DNA from: Brachionus sp. 'Tiscar'
Taxonomy: Eukaryota > Rotifera > Eurotatoria > Ploima > Brachionidae
Length of the DNA: 64,000 bases
Direction: 5' to 3'
NCBI GenBank assembly: GCA_006352455.1
Contig: VANL01000027.1
Coordinates: forward strand, 43,406-107,405
The translations under genes were made by a program, and so were the position numbers. Within the stretch, counting starts at the first letter, position 1; every line of letters starts with the position of its first letter. The notes under the pieces are model-generated. The model saw only the letters and a list, made by a program, of their open reading frames with translations. It had not been told where the DNA came from and did not search any database. Shown here one piece after another: positions 11,244 to 22,941 of the stretch.

Positions 11244-11462
11244 TTGGTATTGTGAATTTCAAAAAGGAAAGAGAACCTTAATGATGATTTATTTTTTGTC
11301 TTATATTTACATAAGAAAAAATATTTTAGGAAAAAAAGATGCAACAAAGTTTGTTGAACTAAGTTTCAGTATTTTTTTAAATGTATTTTATTTTTGTAAA
11401 TTTTGATTTATCAAAAGAGAAGAATTTTTGTTCTTTTTGTTTCTGAAATTCACAATACCCAA
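11244..11462. repeat. Foldback repeat, family copy 1
   Basis: Inverted ends: TTGGTATTGTGAATTTCA at 11244-11261 and its complement at 11444-11462, differing by one inserted base. The right half (about 11380-11462) in reverse complement resembles the arm of the foldback at 25927-26222, sharing TTTTGATAAATCAAAATT-like and ATTGTGAA-like blocks. No coding content. Confidence 0.55.
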
Positions 11463-11801
11463 TTTCTTTTAGAGTTTAATTTTAATTATATCAACTAATA
11501 AAATAGCAATTGTTATTGCAATGGTTTTTAAACGCTATTTTAAAATGTAAATATTTAAGACATTTTTCTTACATTAGTTTATTTAATTTGCTTACTAGCT
11601 AAGCTATACATAATTTTTATTTAATTAAATTTGCCAAAAAAATTGGATGAATTTTATTGTCTATTTAGCAATATTCAATACTAGATTTGTGATTTCATCT
11701 AATTATTTTTCTTTGTTTTGTTTCTATTTCTAAGTTTTCTCAGTAATTTTGATTTTTTTGCTTAAAAAACAATTATTTAACCTGATATAAACTGATAGAA
11801 A

Positions 11802-12099
11802 TTAATTACTTCTAAAAGTTTCTTTTGCTTTTTTGTTCTTATTTTTTTCCTTCTTGTCCTTTAAATCTTTTAATTGGCCTCTTGCTTGATTATTTTTTTT
11901 GTTTATTTTTCCTTTAGGAAATGTTCGTACCAAATTTAGTTGTTTGTCTCTTTTGGCTAAATTTGAAATTTTAATTTTAATTTTTTAAAAAATAAACAAT
12001 ACCTTGTATAACTTTTTTTTTGTTATTGGAATCTGTTAAACCAATGGCAAAAAGTGACACCAAAATACTTAGGATTAAAATTAGAGGCAGTAGCTTCAT
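11802..12099 (-). CDS. Small secreted lysine-rich protein, copy 2
   Basis: Paralogue of the gene at 9254-9679, from two exons (12099-12003 and 11956-11802), 83 residues. Exon 1 encodes a signal peptide (MKLLPLILILSILVSLFAIG, likely cleavage near residue 22) followed by DSNNKKKVIQ and a phase-1 donor, the same layout as copy 1. Exon 2 encodes a Lys/Asn-rich, cysteine-free tail ending KKAKETFRSN. Sequence identity between the copies is confined mainly to the signal peptide and general composition, so the two have diverged fast or are simply built alike. The function is unknown; a cationic extracellular matrix or defence role would be guesswork. Confidence 0.7.
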
Positions 12100-12144
12100 T
12101 TTGAGTTTTCTTTCTTCTTTTTTTTTATTAGATAAATTTAAAGA

Positions 12145-12152
12145 TATTTATA
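12145..12152 (-). promoter_or_regulatory. TATA box of lysine-rich peptide gene 2
   Basis: TATAAATA on the minus strand, 46 bp before the ATG at 12099. The octamer is identical to that of copy 1. Confidence 0.6.
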
Positions 12153-12264
12153 CTTTTTTAAATTTGCTTTTTTTCTAGCTTTAATATTTTTAATCAAATC
12201 CAAATGATCGGTTTTGATTCAAAACAAAAATTCTAATTCTAATCATGATTTACTTTAAGAGAAT

Positions 12265-12438
12265 ATGAGCGATAAGTTACAACGCAGAAAACCAATCGGG
12301 TATGAATTGAGTAATGATAAAAAAAATGAAATGCTTTTAAAATTAGCTTTTGCTGATGTGAAAAAATTGAGCAAAGATCAGCAAATGAGAGTGGCAGAGT
12401 TACTTTCAGAAAAACCAAGACTTCGTCCAAGAAATTAA
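12265..12438 (+). CDS. Small hypothetical protein, 57 residues
   Basis: Short uninterrupted frame, MSDKLQRRKPIGYELSN... ending KPRLRPRN, with balanced amino-acid use quite unlike the Lys/Asn/Ile/Phe-rich noise of the flanks. It is highly charged and helix-prone (LAFADVKKLSKDQQMRVAELL), with no membrane segment. An AATAAA follows at 12505-12510. The ATG is 165 bp from the oppositely oriented lysine-rich peptide gene 2. I do not recognise a family. It may be a complete small gene or the last exon of a larger one, although no acceptor immediately precedes it. Confidence 0.5.
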   Translation: MSDKLQRRKPIGYELSNDKKNEMLLKLAFADVKKLSKDQQMRVAELLSEKPRLRPRN

Positions 12439-12830
12439 GAATTATTTATTATACAATTTTGTCTAATTTTATGTAAATAAGCTTAATTTATTAATTTTGT
12501 ATTGAATAAAATTTTTTTCTAATAATTTATTTTTTTAATTTTAATTAAAAAAATTAATTTAATAAAAGAGAATTGATTAAATTTGATTTAAAATATCTAG
12601 CTTTAACAATCATGAAAGTTAAAAATCTATATTTTAAAAATTTATTTTCAATAAGAATTTTAAAATATTTTTACAAATTTTATAATAATTTTATTGAGTT
12701 TTTTTTTAAATTTTTACGACAAACCATTTAGATTTATTTCATTATTTCGTTTTAAAATATTATTTAAATTTTTGAAATTTATTCTTTTGATAATTATTAA
12801 ACATTTAATCATTTGATTAAGTCTAAGTAT

Positions 12831-15154
12831 TTAGTCTCTAAAAAGTCTAAATTCATTTTTAAATATGACTCTTTTCATTCCTCTATCTACTGATCGACAT
12901 GATGTTAGATTTACTTGCTCCAACGATTTAACTTCTTTCATTAACAATCTTAAATCTATGATTAAAAAAATTGATTATCTAAATGAAAGTTACTTGATCA
13001 TTTCAGTTTCTACCGAAGTGCCTGTCAAATTAATCTTCTTTAATTTGCAGGCTTCATTTTGAATTCTGAAGCATTCAAAAATTTTTTTCAAAGCACAACA
13101 ATCGATAGTACTCCAAGACAGATCCAAATCAACAATACTCTCTGCCCATTTTTCCTTAATACTTAAGTATAAAAAGTTGGAATCGATCTCGGTCATATTT
13201 GAATGGCACAGAAATAATTTTTCCAACTTTTTAGTTTTGATTAGTGAAAAAAAGTTAAAATTTTTATCCAATGATGTTTTATAGTTTCTCACGTCCATGG
13301 TTTTAAGATTTTCTGAATCTTTACAAATTCTAAAGTTCTAAAATTAATTAATTCAAAATTTAATTTATAAAGATCACAATACTTAGTTGTTAACATTATC
13401 ATTGGACTGGAACCATAGTTGGTATAAAAAGAACCAAAGTATGATTCTAGATTTGGAAATGAGATATCCGATGCAAGAACACTTGTAATGGTATTGAATT
13501 TAGTTTTTGGGAATGTTTCGAACATTTTAAGGCATCTAAAATTTCTACAATTTGACGAAATTAGTTCCAATTGAACATTGCCTTTCAAAACACATTTTGA
13601 AATATCTAACATTTCCAAATTTTCACAATAAGTCTTGAATAGAATAATTTTTTTTTATCATAATTTTTCTTAAGTAAGAAATTTATCTTACAGTCAAAGC
13701 ATTTATTATATTTGATGGTAGTGAGTTCATTGATAAATTAAGATTTATTAAATTTTTGTTTATTTTGTCGAACAAGTTTGTTATTGATGAAATATTGATT
13801 TGTTTCTTTAAATAATTTACAATTGAGTTTTGATTAGAGATATTGAAATTTTTTATTTAAATTTCCTAGAACAATCACCGCTTATTTAACTTAATTTTGT
13901 TTATCAAAAATGATGGAATTTTGATAAAAAAAATTTTCTATGCATATTTACTCGATTGTTTTTTCCGATTTTTATAGTGCTTATTTCTCAAAAAAATCAC
14001 TTAGAAAAATTTGCCTTGATTTATGTATTTAGTAAAATTAAGATTTAAAAAAATCAATAGCTTTGAGTTAAACAAAATAAGTTCAAATAATTTATATTGG
14101 AATGTTAATACGCTTGCTATTTTTATTTTTATGTGAAACAAATGTACTCAATCTAATTTAAACTTAATTAACAAATAAATAATAATCCTTGATATTTTTT
14201 ATAAAAATATTTTTGTTTTATTCTAGACAAGCATTGGTTAATTTTTGAACTTCATCTAAATTTTATTTTATTAATGAAGTGTAATTAATTAAGACCAGCT
14301 TTTATTTTTACGGAAAAAATAATTTACCACAAGTCCAGATAGATTCAAACATTTCAAATTAAAGCAGTAATCTGCGATCACATTTTCAAACAGTTTGTTA
14401 TTGCTTGAATTGCTTATTTTTTTGCAGTTTGCCAGGCTTAAATCAACTAGAATTTTTGAATTACAATTTGATAAAATCAATTCCAAATGATCGCAAGTTA
14501 AAAAATTCAAATCGCTTAAATCAAGAACTCGAATATGATTGAATTTATTTTTTAGATTGGAATTCGTGCACAAACTTTTTATTTTTCTTTCAATTTTGTT
14601 AACACTTTGTTGAATTGTTATTTTATCTGTGCTATTTGTGTTTAATTCGCTGTCCAAAAGTGATGAAAATTTTAAATTTTGCCAAAGCTTATCATCATTG
14701 GCAACATATGACCAGTTTTTGCATACTTTTTTAAGCATATTGAGCTCTTTAATATCACCATTACAATTAAACAAGGCATGATAGCTAAATATCTGTAAAA
14801 GTATCTCATAAGGAAGACCATTTGCCCAGTCACAGTCAAAAATTTTCTCTTTATTTTTAATCACAAAACTTTTTGATCTATTTGTTTTTCTATTAGGTTT
14901 TAAAGTATGGATATCACGCTGAATAAAATCAGGTTCATAGTCTAAATCTTGAGTTTCGTCATCAGTTTCTGATGAATCTCCAATATCCTTATCAATTTTG
15001 TTTCCAAAATTAAAAAAAAAAACTTTCAAAAATTAAGAAATCTTACTTTAATAAAAAAAAGAATATTGCTCTTCTTTGTATATCCTAGTAAGCCTTTTTT
15101 TTTCTTTTTTTTTACTCGTTTTTCAGTAAAAGACGACTTTCGTTTCGGCGACAT
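12831..15154 (-). CDS. FBXL6: F-box and leucine-rich repeat protein, FBXL6-like
   Basis: Putative substrate adaptor of an SCF ubiquitin ligase. Six exons join in phase: 15154-15047, 14987-14328, 13805-13692, 13633-13383, 13329-12994 and 12948-12831, giving 528 residues (human FBXL6 about 540). The N-terminus is polybasic (KRVKKKKKKG), a likely nuclear signal, followed by an acidic stretch. The F-box spans about residues 90-140 (WANGLPYEILLQIFSY... KVCKNWSYVANDDKLWQNL). LRR units follow: HIRVLDLSDLNFL, LVDLSLANCKKI, LKCLNLSGLV, LEMLDISKCV, SENLKTMDVRN, LKKINLTGTSV and, in the last exon, LEQVNLTSCRSVDRGMKRV. The terminal SCRSxxRGMKR phrase is what points to FBXL6. Several acceptors are inferred from frame and LRR continuity. 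Confidence 0.65.
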
Positions 15155-18100
15155 TCTTATTCGTATTATTTTTGAAAGAAATAATAAAAAAATTTGACTC
15201 TTAATTTGAAATTTCAATCTTTTTTTTACTTAAATTATAATAAAAAAATTATGTCTTCATGAACAAATGCGCCTAAAAATATGTTTTTACTAACATACGC
15301 ATTTACATTTTATCTTAAAAACAAAAACCTAATAAAACGGTGTATATTGAGAAAACATAAATTTTTTTTTAAATACACTCCTTTGCAATTTATCAGCTCG
15401 CAATTTCTTAGAGTGAATTAAATCTGAGATTTTTTCGATGACCATCTTCTATTAAATAAAATTTTATCATTAAATAAATTTTAGAACTTTGAATTTTTAA
15501 TCTATCAAGGGCTATTAGGGGACTTTTTAGCAACTCAATATTTTTAAATGTTTTATTTTAGAAGGAATACTAAGGGATTTAATTCTTTGTGATATTTTAT
15601 TGTCTAATTTAGAAAAAAAAAAAATTTTTTTTAATTTTTTGGTGTTTTTTGACGCAGTTAATTTTTATTAATAATTATTTTTAAATATTTATAAAATGAT
15701 ACTTTAGATTTATGGATCAATTAAACTAATGCATAGAATTTGCTCAAAAAAGTATTGTATAGAGCTAAAAATCAAAAACTAGGTTAAGACACTATTTATG
15801 AACTCTTTGTTTAAGAATTTCGCTCGATTTGATGCACAATTGTTTATTGATTTTTAAATTTTTTTAAATTAAAGCAAATTAGATTTTCTTTAGAGAAGTG
15901 TGTTAGACAAATTGATCAAATTTTCAACTCTTGTGGTCTTTTAGATTTTACAAAATGAAACTTAGAGCTTTAAATGATGCATTGAATGAATGAAACGGTC
16001 TTAAAAAAACAACTCAATATCCAGAAATAAAAACAAATATAAATCAACCATATCAATTATATTTCCATTTTTTAAAATTCTTCTCACTGTTTGTCATTCA
16101 ACTTCCTTAATCAAGTTACAAAATGCTTTAGAGTATTTTTTACATTATTTCTTGCCGAAAACTTAATCTTTGTTTGATGCATCAAATTTCTATCAACAAA
16201 AAACTATGTCAAAAAAATAAATCCTCAAGGTAATTTAATTGTTTTTTTGTCGAAATTTATAAATCTATTTGGAGCATTAATTATCGTATTAAGGTCACTT
16301 TTTTTTCGCCATTTTTGCATTCTACTCAATTTTCGCTTACTAACCCAAATTCAAATGTCCAAATTAAGATGCTACAAGGACTTATCTTTGAGTTTTAAAT
16401 ACTGCTTTTAATTGAAAATTCATCGAATTTTATTTAATTAAGAATTCAATGACACATTAAATTTTAAATCTTCTATCTATCTTACTTTTTTTTTATTATA
16501 GCTCGTATAATTTTAGAATATTTTTCTTTAACAGTTTGTATAATAAAGTCTAAAAAAATAGAGTAAGCTTTTCAATAATTTTGAATTGTTTATTTTTATC
16601 AAAGATTTATGACAATTTTGCCTCAAATGTTTATCAATTGCCTGGATTTTGTGTTCAAATCTATTAAAATACTTAAAGGTCTCAATATTATGCAACTAAC
16701 AGTAAAAATATCAATAAAACAAAAACATTCTAGGAACTCTCTTAGATCTTCGCTCAAAAAAGTCTGAATAAATTAAAAATAAAGTTTATTTAATAGTTAT
16801 TTATTTTTAAAAGCTAAAAGTTCTGTTTTAAACAAATTTCCAGGCATATGATATAAATTTTGTGCTATTATTCGATTACATAAGTAGTTTTGCTAAAGAT
16901 TTACAATAAGTTATAAAAGATCGTTATTGAATGAACGCTGAATTTTTTATTTAATTTTAGAAAAAAGCTAAAAAAAATTTTTAAATGCTCCATTTATGTT
17001 CAACTAAAGTTAATTTTTCAATCCTTAGTAAAAATTTTGCTAATAATTTTTGGCAATATGTTATTTCTAAAAAATGAATTAATAGCATCAATCATTAAGA
17101 AATATTTATGCTTGAAACAATTATTCTCTTTGAAGGCAAAGAGTATATGAATTGTAAAAAAATCTAAGTTCATTGTCCTCTTATTTGGATTGCTCTTTAA
17201 TCGAATTTAAATTAATTATATTTTAGATGATTAAGTTGATAAAGCAGTAAAAAGAAACTTAATATTATTAGAAAAATCCACATAATTCTGAAGAATTATA
17301 TTTTACGACTTGAAAATTAAGTCATTTAATTTGCAAATAAGTTAGATGATATCTTACTATGTTCAAGTAATTGGATACAGTTTTTTAGTTTATCAAAGGT
17401 AAATTATTAGAACATGAATATTTGAATTTTTTCTAAAAAAATTTGGTTTAAAAACATTAAAAAATTTAATTAGTTTTTATTATTTTGTCATAGCTTTTTT
17501 TTTCTGAAAGATTTAATGGTAATCGTCTAAAATTTTTTACAGCCAAAAAAATTATTTTAATGATTGATAGTAAGTCTAAATATTATTATTTTAAGAAATA
17601 AATCTTGATAAATTTTTCTTTAAAACTAGATAGGATCATTAAAAAGAAAAGAGTTATCTTTTAGCATCAAGCGTTACTTCTTTTTGGTAATTTTTTGTAA
17701 AAAAAATTATTGCTATGATAGGTTTTAGAGTTAAATATAGAAAGATTATTTACAAATTTAAAAGCCAAATTTGCTGAATTTTTTTATTACTTTTATATAT
17801 ACAACGAAAGTTAGTTACTTCTTGTATTACATGCTATTTTAATTAATTTTTCTTGATTGTCTTTAAAAGACTGAATTTATTTGCTTTTTATATGTCGTTA
17901 GGGCAACCAAACTTTTATTCTCGTGTCAACAAGCTAATTGTTGAGTCATAAATTTTGATTTAGGTTTAGAAATTATTTTTGGTTCGTTTTTTAAAAAAAC
18001 TAGATTTGTAACATGAATCCAATCTACTTTTTATTAAATATTTTCAATTTATTTTTTATTTAATTTTAGGAAAGTCAAATATCAAAAAATGTTATTCTCA

Positions 18101-21100
18101 AAAGCAAAAGAAAGCTCAAAGAGAATTAGCATTCTTGCCCATAAAGCAAAATTCTAATAAATCTTTTTATTTTTTTTAAATTAAATTATTATTTATTTGA
18201 AAAATATTAGAAGATGGTGAAATTGTTGCCAATCAAATTAACAAAAATCTATTAATCTGATAAATAAGTAGGATAAATATCAAATTTTAAATTATTTCTT
18301 AAACAGATTTTTTTTTACTAAAATCTTAACTTTTAAAATTTATTTAAAAAAAATAAAAATAGTTATGAGAATTTTATGCATTAATCAGAAAATAAAAAAT
18401 TAATATTATATCCGGTTATTTATTAATTAAACTTGAGCAAACACAAGCTTTTTAATAAACAATCTTTCATTAAGAAACTCATTTAGTTCCAAAAATAAAC
18501 GTCTAACGAATTCATTAAAAAAACACTAGGATATGAATGAGTATAGAAAAAGAAAAAGCGAATTTCGGCCACTTTAGTCTTAGAAAAGTCAATCAAAAGT
18601 TCATAAAAGTTCTAATGCAGAATATAATTTTTAAAAATTAACAATCATTCTTTGGCTTCGTTAAAAAAATTGATATTTCAGAGCAAATACTTTTATTATT
18701 ATTGGTACTAGCAAGCAAATATTTTTGAAATAAATAAATAAATCTTATTTACTTAATGGATTAAAGCTGAAGCTTATGCAAATGGGCGATTTATTTTACT
18801 TTAGAGTTTTGATTCCCGTTTAGACGAGCAATTTACAGTTTCCAATTTTGACTTGGCTTTTCCAATTTCCTTCAATAATTGCATGATTTTGTCGGAAAAA
18901 AGCTTTTAAATTCTATTAGAAAATTAAATTCTATTACTAATGTTTCTAGTTATTCATCTAGAGAGCTTCGAACAAAATTATCATTCAAGTATTAGCATAT
19001 TTATGAGCTATGTAAATGCTTATAAGCTAGCATAATATCTTAGGTAGACATTATTAAATCTATTACTAATAAACGCTTGAGAATAAATTAAATTTTTATA
19101 AACTAAAATAAATGGTTAAAACAAAAATAAGTTCTGGTTCAGGTTATCCATAGTAATCATTCCAAAAAGGATTAATTCACTTGTTAAATTTGGTTATTCA
19201 CTTGTTAATTCATATTGTTCAAGCACTTCAATAAACATAGGAAACAGAAACTAATTCTATGCAAAACTGCTGTTTTAATTCATTTGAGGTATAATAAAAA
19301 AATGTCTAAAAAAGAGCTTAAAATTATATTGATTTATTTAAATTGTTTAAACTATGATTCTAATTTTTCGATTCTTCAATTCTAATTGATAATCAACATC
19401 GAGATTTTTAAGTTTTTTTTTCAAAATAATTAAAAAAATATTTGCAATTAATAAATTTATTATTTTTTTTTGGTAATAATTAAAGTAAAATCTCGAGTAT
19501 GTAATCAATTATTTCCTGTGTAAATTTTTAAGTATGCAAGGTTTAAATTAAAGCATTTTTCTAGGTTTCCTTTTTATTGAAAATATTTTTATTTGACACG
19601 TCTTTGGCCTTTACGATTTAAGAGCCATATTAAAATATTGAACAGAAAGAATTTAGTGCGTCACATGGACGATTTAGAAAGACATCTAAGACATGGTATC
19701 AGATGAATATAAATCATTTTATCATTTTAAAAATACATTATTTCTTTTCGTGTCAATGTCGTAGATCGATAATTTTCGTTAAATTATTTTTTTCCTTAAA
19801 ATTTTTATTTTTTCATTTATTTAAGAAAATCAATTTTACTATAGGATTTATTTTAATAGCTTAGTGACAATTTAGCAAAATTTCAAAATTCACCTTTTCT
19901 TTCAAAATAATTTAAATTGAAATATTATTCCAAGAAAAAAATAATCAATCTCTTTATATTCAATTTTTTTTTCTATTAAAATTAAATTAGAATTTCAAAT
20001 GTTTCTCCTAGCTAAATATTAGTTAAATAAGTTTATTCTAGCTTTGTTTTAAAATATTAATGGACCCATAAGCTATTCATAACTAGAGGTCTAGACTTGT
20101 AATAATTTTGCAAGCCTTGTCTGCCTGAACAGAAATCTTCAATCTAATTTAAAGAAGCTTTGAGCATTAATCTTTCGGTTCTAGATTTTCAGGATAATCA
20201 TATCTCAAAGTAAAAAATTAGTTTCTATAGCACAATTTTTTTTAAATTCATAATATTGTAAGTCTAGTGCATAGAATCGTGACAATATTTCAAATGAGCA
20301 AATAGATGCCTAAGTATATGAATCAAGGGTTATTTATTTAAAACAATAACGAATTATAAACTTGGAATCACGTGGGAAAATATTCATGGCTTAAAGACTT
20401 TCTATCATTTATTTCTTTTTAATTTTATTATAACTATTATCATTTGAAAATGTCTAAATCTAAAATAATTATAAAAACTTAATTTCTCATCAAACAATCT
20501 AGTATTTTTTTATTATAATTTTCTTTCAAAATAAAATGATATTTAGATCAATTTATTCTTTTGTTTTTTTTTATTGATAAGAAAAAAATAAGAAACAATT
20601 TCCACGCCATAAAGACATATTTTACTGGTTATCAAGTTTTATTAAACATTATTTATATTCTATTAAAAAAAAAATTAAATTTTAAACCAAATTGGTCCAA
20701 TTAAACCATATACCTTTGTATCATGCTCATTTTTTCTAGAATTTTGATTTTAAATGCACAGATTCAAAAAAATTCTAACTATAGTAATGACTCACTCGAA
20801 ATTTTTTTTAATTTTTGCTAATATTTTTAAAAAGCTTTGTGTATAGCATGAAATCAAATATTGGAACTTGATAGTTTAAAACAAAAAGCCTTTGCAGAAA
20901 ATTATTTATTTTTATTTAAAAAATATGATCATCATAATTAAGTGATTCTAGAATGATTCAAATTAAGATGAATAATTGTTTAACCATATTCAAAGACCAA
21001 AAAATTTACTTTTTATTGACCCTTTAAATGAGTTTTTATATATTTGATAAAGTTTATTTTTGTTTGTCAATCAGTATCAAAAGACAAATTAGATTATTCA

Positions 21101-22941
21101 TTTAGTTGAAATAAAGAAAATCCCATGACGTAGTATAAGTTAGCATACCGCATTTGGTTTAAACCTACACGAATAATGAAAAAAAGTTTAATTTATGTTA
21201 TTAAATTTCAACAAGTAAAAGCAACACAACTAAGAAACTAGACTCGTTTCGAATCAACAATATTTTGAAATAAAGAGATTTCAATCGAAAAAATATGAAC
21301 TAGATTCGGAAAGCTAACAAAATTTCAACAAATAGTTGAAATTTTTTTTTCGATATATGAAAAAATTATGTTCATCATTCGTATATAAATTATTATTATA
21401 CCTTTGAATACTAGAAAGAAAAAAAGAACATATTCGACACATTATCATAACTATTTTAATTTAAAGCCAAAGTTTGGACCATGAGACCAATTTTTTTAAT
21501 GAGATAAATTAAGTAAATATTTTAAAATTAAGTCTAATTCTTAGCTAAATCGTTTTTAAAAATTGACTTAATTAATTATTATAATTTTTATTAATATCAA
21601 TATAAGCAATAGAAAGAGCCAGAATATTTATTTTAATTGAAATTGGCAATTAGAATTTTATAAATTCATCAGCTTCAATAATTTGATGATTTTTTGTTAA
21701 ACATTGATGACAATTTAGTTGCCAAGAACGTGCATTATCTTTAAATCCAATCGAAAAAAGACTTATGAGCAAAAATTAGAGCAAAAACCCTCATTTATTT
21801 TTTTGCGGATTCATTATTATTTATGTAGAGTGCATCCTACTAATCAACTTAAAAAGTCTAGAGTCAATATAATTAAAAATTCTAGTTATATTTTATTATT
21901 TTTTACTATTTCAATAGGAAAAAAATTAGTAAATTTAAATCGTGTAAATTATTTTTTAATTTGTTAAAAAGCTTAAAAATAAATAGTGTAGATAAGAAAA
22001 TCAAGTAAATAAGACTAAAACAGTTGCTTATTTACAATCATTAAGTACTCATTGTAGGATAAAGAATTTATAAATAAGTCTTAGAATGTTTGATTTTTTT
22101 TATGATAATTGAGTGATAAATTATTTAAATTTACTTGACTTTAATTTTAATTAATAATAATATTTTTAATAAGAAATATTTTGTTCAAAATTTTCAAGAA
22201 AATAATTTTACTCGAGGAAAGTTATGAACATTTTTAATAATTATATATTAGAAAAAATAAACAAGCATTTTGTCATTTTTTTAAAAGCTTTAAATGAGAT
22301 AATGTAGATGATTGATTCTTGGCTTTGGAAACTTAAATTGGGTATGAAATCCACTTTGGAAAAAAAATCAATCTGAAACAAGTACAAATCACATTTCGGA
22401 TTAATTCTTATGTGCTTTATAAAAACAGAAGGCTTGCTAAGTAACAATTTAAGTAATCTCAGATTAAACGTTTGTCAATTTAAAAAAATGTCAATATTTA
22501 ATTAATGAACCTTTCCTGAAGAGATAAGGAGCGGAAACTCGACTCGATTGAGTCGAATTTCTTTTCCCCCAAGGTGCATTAGAGATAATTTATTTTATTT
22601 TATTTTAGAATTAGAAATTGCAGCGAGCTTGTAGCTATCATGAAACTATAATTTTCATCAAACTGAACCAAACTAACGCAACATTTGAAATAACAAGAAA
22701 AAACACACATAAGCAATCCGACGAGCAAAAAATCGATATCAAAAAAAGCTCAAATTTATATACAGAAAATAAAAATTTAAATTTATAAACAAAAATAATA
22801 ATATTAAAGAATAAAAAAAAATGAATTTTATTTTTTGCTGAAAACAGTTTCGAACAGAAAAAAAAAACAATACAAAAATTTGATTTAATTTTAAAAATAA
22901 TTCAAAATTGTTTGAGCAATCAAGAAACAACGTAAATAGAA
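15155..22941. other. Long gene-poor stretch (7.8 kb)
   Basis: The longest interval without a convincing gene. Frames are short and their translations are Phe/Leu/Ile/Lys/Asn noise. Slightly richer patches (for example about 18061-18150, 18781-18850 and 19600-19700) do not assemble into a gene. The last part (about 22500-22941) must include the promoter and 5' UTR of the ankyrin gene. Confidence 0.6.
22539..22556. promoter_or_regulatory. Perfect hairpin upstream of the ankyrin gene
   Basis: TCGACTC-GATT-GAGTCGA: 7-bp arms and a 4-nt loop, about 390 bp before the ATG, in a GC-richer patch that also holds TTTCCCCCAAGG. It could be a dimeric protein-binding site or an mRNA 5' UTR hairpin; nothing decides between these. 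Confidence 0.4.

Noticed and set aside
13289..13382. Apparent frameshift in the FBXL6-like gene between two overlapping frames
   Set aside because: A 53-bp GT...AG intron at 13330-13382 restores the frame and gives a sensible LRR junction, so no mutation is needed.
18069..18180. Possible exon behind TTTTAG encoding a Lys/Gln-rich stretch
   Set aside because: No partner exon with a signal peptide in the right phase could be found; too short to support.
21719..21967. 82-codon frame without an ATG
   Set aside because: It opens with TTG, and the translation looks random and hydrophobic; no splice or domain support.
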